A stretch of DNA of 64,000 nt from Parapedobacter luteus (lineage in GTDB: Bacteria > Bacteroidota > Bacteroidia > Sphingobacteriales > Sphingobacteriaceae): NCBI RefSeq assembly GCF_900168055.1, contig NZ_FUYS01000003.1:186001-250000 (forward strand). The letters run 5' to 3'. The notes below the pieces were generated by a model. It was not told the DNA's origin. It searched no databases and saw nothing but the letters and a program-made list of their open reading frames with translations. Both the position numbers and the translations under genes were made by a program. Positions 63,346 to 64,000 of the stretch are shown in pieces. Positions within the stretch are counted from its first letter, which is position 1. Every line of letters starts with the position of its first letter.

Positions 63346-64000
63346 ATGAAAGACGAAATACTGACCCATCTGAACGACCCCCGGCAACTTGAGAAGTTGT
63401 ATAGGGCCAATAAGTCTTCATTTAAACAGGCGTTCAATGCACTGCTTCCGCAGCTGAAAGGCAATACACTTGCTGATTACTGGAACGAAAGATTGAACTA
63501 CGAAAACGAAGAGATTAATCGAGGCACAAACAGCGAGCTTCTATTCGTCATAACGGCCTCTTTGCTTGCCGGAATTATCGCTAAGTTGCCAGCCATTCTA
63601 GCAATAGATGAAGAGTTTTTTTATTCCAGAAACATCGGCTTTGTCATTTTTCCGTTGTTAACGACGTATTTTGCATGCAAAAATAAGCCATCGCGGGGCA
63701 GCATTCTGTTCCTCGCAGGTGCGAGCATTGCAAGTTTGGTTTTCATCAATTCCTTTCCTGATGTAAACAAGAGCGACACCTTAACGTTAGCGTGTCTTCA
63801 CCTACCCCTATTGCTATGGTCCTTACTTGGGTTAGCTTTTGTCGGAAAAAAAGAGAATGACAATGAAAAACGGCTTGGCTTTTTAAAATATAACGGCGAC
63901 CTGATCGTCATGACTACGCTGATCGTTATAGCCGGTGTCGTCCTGACCGGCATAACCATCGGACTCTTCTCCCTGATAGGCTTCCATATAGAGCAATTTT
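63346..64000 (+). CDS. DUF4153-like membrane protein, 5' part
   Basis: The ATG at 63346 opens a frame that runs off the right edge (218 codons visible). The first 60 residues are soluble and charged. At least five membrane helices follow, with alternating short loops such as A-I-D-E-E-F-F-Y-S-R-N and F-V-G-K-K-E-N-D-N-E. The layout fits the DUF4153 family of large polytopic proteins, but the diagnostic C-terminal part is not in the window. Confidence 0.6.
   Translation, partial: MKDEILTHLNDPRQLEKLYRANKSSFKQAFNALLPQLKGNTLADYWNERLNYENEEINRGTNSELLFVITASLLAGIIAKLPAILAIDEEFFYSRNIGFVIFPLLTTYFACKNKPSRGSILFLAGASIASLVFINSFPDVNKSDTLTLACLHLPLLLWSLLGLAFVGKKENDNEKRLGFLKYNGDLIVMTTLIVIAGVVLTGITIGLFSLIGFHIEQF

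Noticed and set aside
1-64000. CRISPR arrays, IS elements, prophage or restriction-modification loci
   Set aside because: No regularly spaced repeats, transposase, integrase or phage structural genes were recognised; the nuclease-fold fragment at 3-500 is not accompanied by a methylase.

Overview
The window looks like chromosomal DNA of a Bacteroidota bacterium, most likely Sphingobacteriaceae; the genus is not resolved. The evidence is: outer-membrane receptors with an N-terminal carboxypeptidase-regulatory-like domain, a Rho factor with a long charged N-terminal insertion, TPR-membrane-HTH and TPR-histidine-kinase regulators, a bacterial histone-H1-like protein, and promoters of the TTTG / TAnnTTTG type (-33/-10) used by this phylum, with few Shine-Dalgarno sites. 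There are two tRNA genes (Leu-GAG and Asn-GUU). I see no rRNA, CRISPR array, insertion sequence or prophage. Most of the region is ordinary core and accessory chromosome.

Layout. 1-3.8 kb: end of an ATP-cone/restriction-endonuclease-fold protein, a LOG-family protein, dnaX and an ECF sigma factor. 4-10 kb: outer-membrane receptor, ArsC/Spx-like protein, M1 metallopeptidase, small surface-type protein, dodecin. 10-13.6 kb: AraC regulator followed by a second receptor, then tRNA-Leu with its terminator. 13.7-21.2 kb (minus strand): ppx-ppk1, a Gfo/Idh/MocA oxidoreductase with a DUF4142 lipoprotein, PEP carboxylase. 21.3-25.9 kb (minus): NarL-type two-component system and a two-gene envelope operon. 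26-33 kb: FUSC membrane protein, YpdA-like reductase, TetR regulator, murB, a second ECF sigma factor overlapping a cytochrome-b5-like gene, PfkB kinase. 33.2-39.2 kb: TPR/HTH regulator, a large TonB-dependent receptor and a beta-propeller phytase lipoprotein, a likely phytate-phosphate acquisition locus. 39.4-41 kb: universal stress protein with an overlapping small membrane protein, histone H1-like protein, tRNA-Asn. 41.1-44.2 kb: mgtE followed by two envelope genes with 4-nt overlaps. 44.8-47.7 kb: a 941-residue protein joining a gluzincin-like domain, a propeller and a beta-barrel. 47.7-55.2 kb: pgk, HMG-CoA lyase, sppA, folK, an Hpt protein, purS, pssA, rho. 55.6-58.2 kb: sugar transporter and BadF-type amino-sugar kinase. 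58.3-61.8 kb: UPF0173 hydrolase, YbaB, and poorly characterised envelope or membrane proteins, one MpaB-like. 61.9-64 kb: a small cluster of membrane proteins around a winged-helix regulator, running off the right edge.

Observations most worth a second look: an uninterrupted A10 run in dnaX exactly at the gamma/tau boundary, with stops close behind in both shifted frames; a near-identical composite site upstream of the winged-helix operon and again upstream of the next gene; the tripartite peptidase/propeller/barrel protein; and the mgtE-OMP-lipoprotein overlap operon. Coordinates of starts were often moved inward from the longest open frame where a signal peptide, family N-terminus or promoter position supported it.
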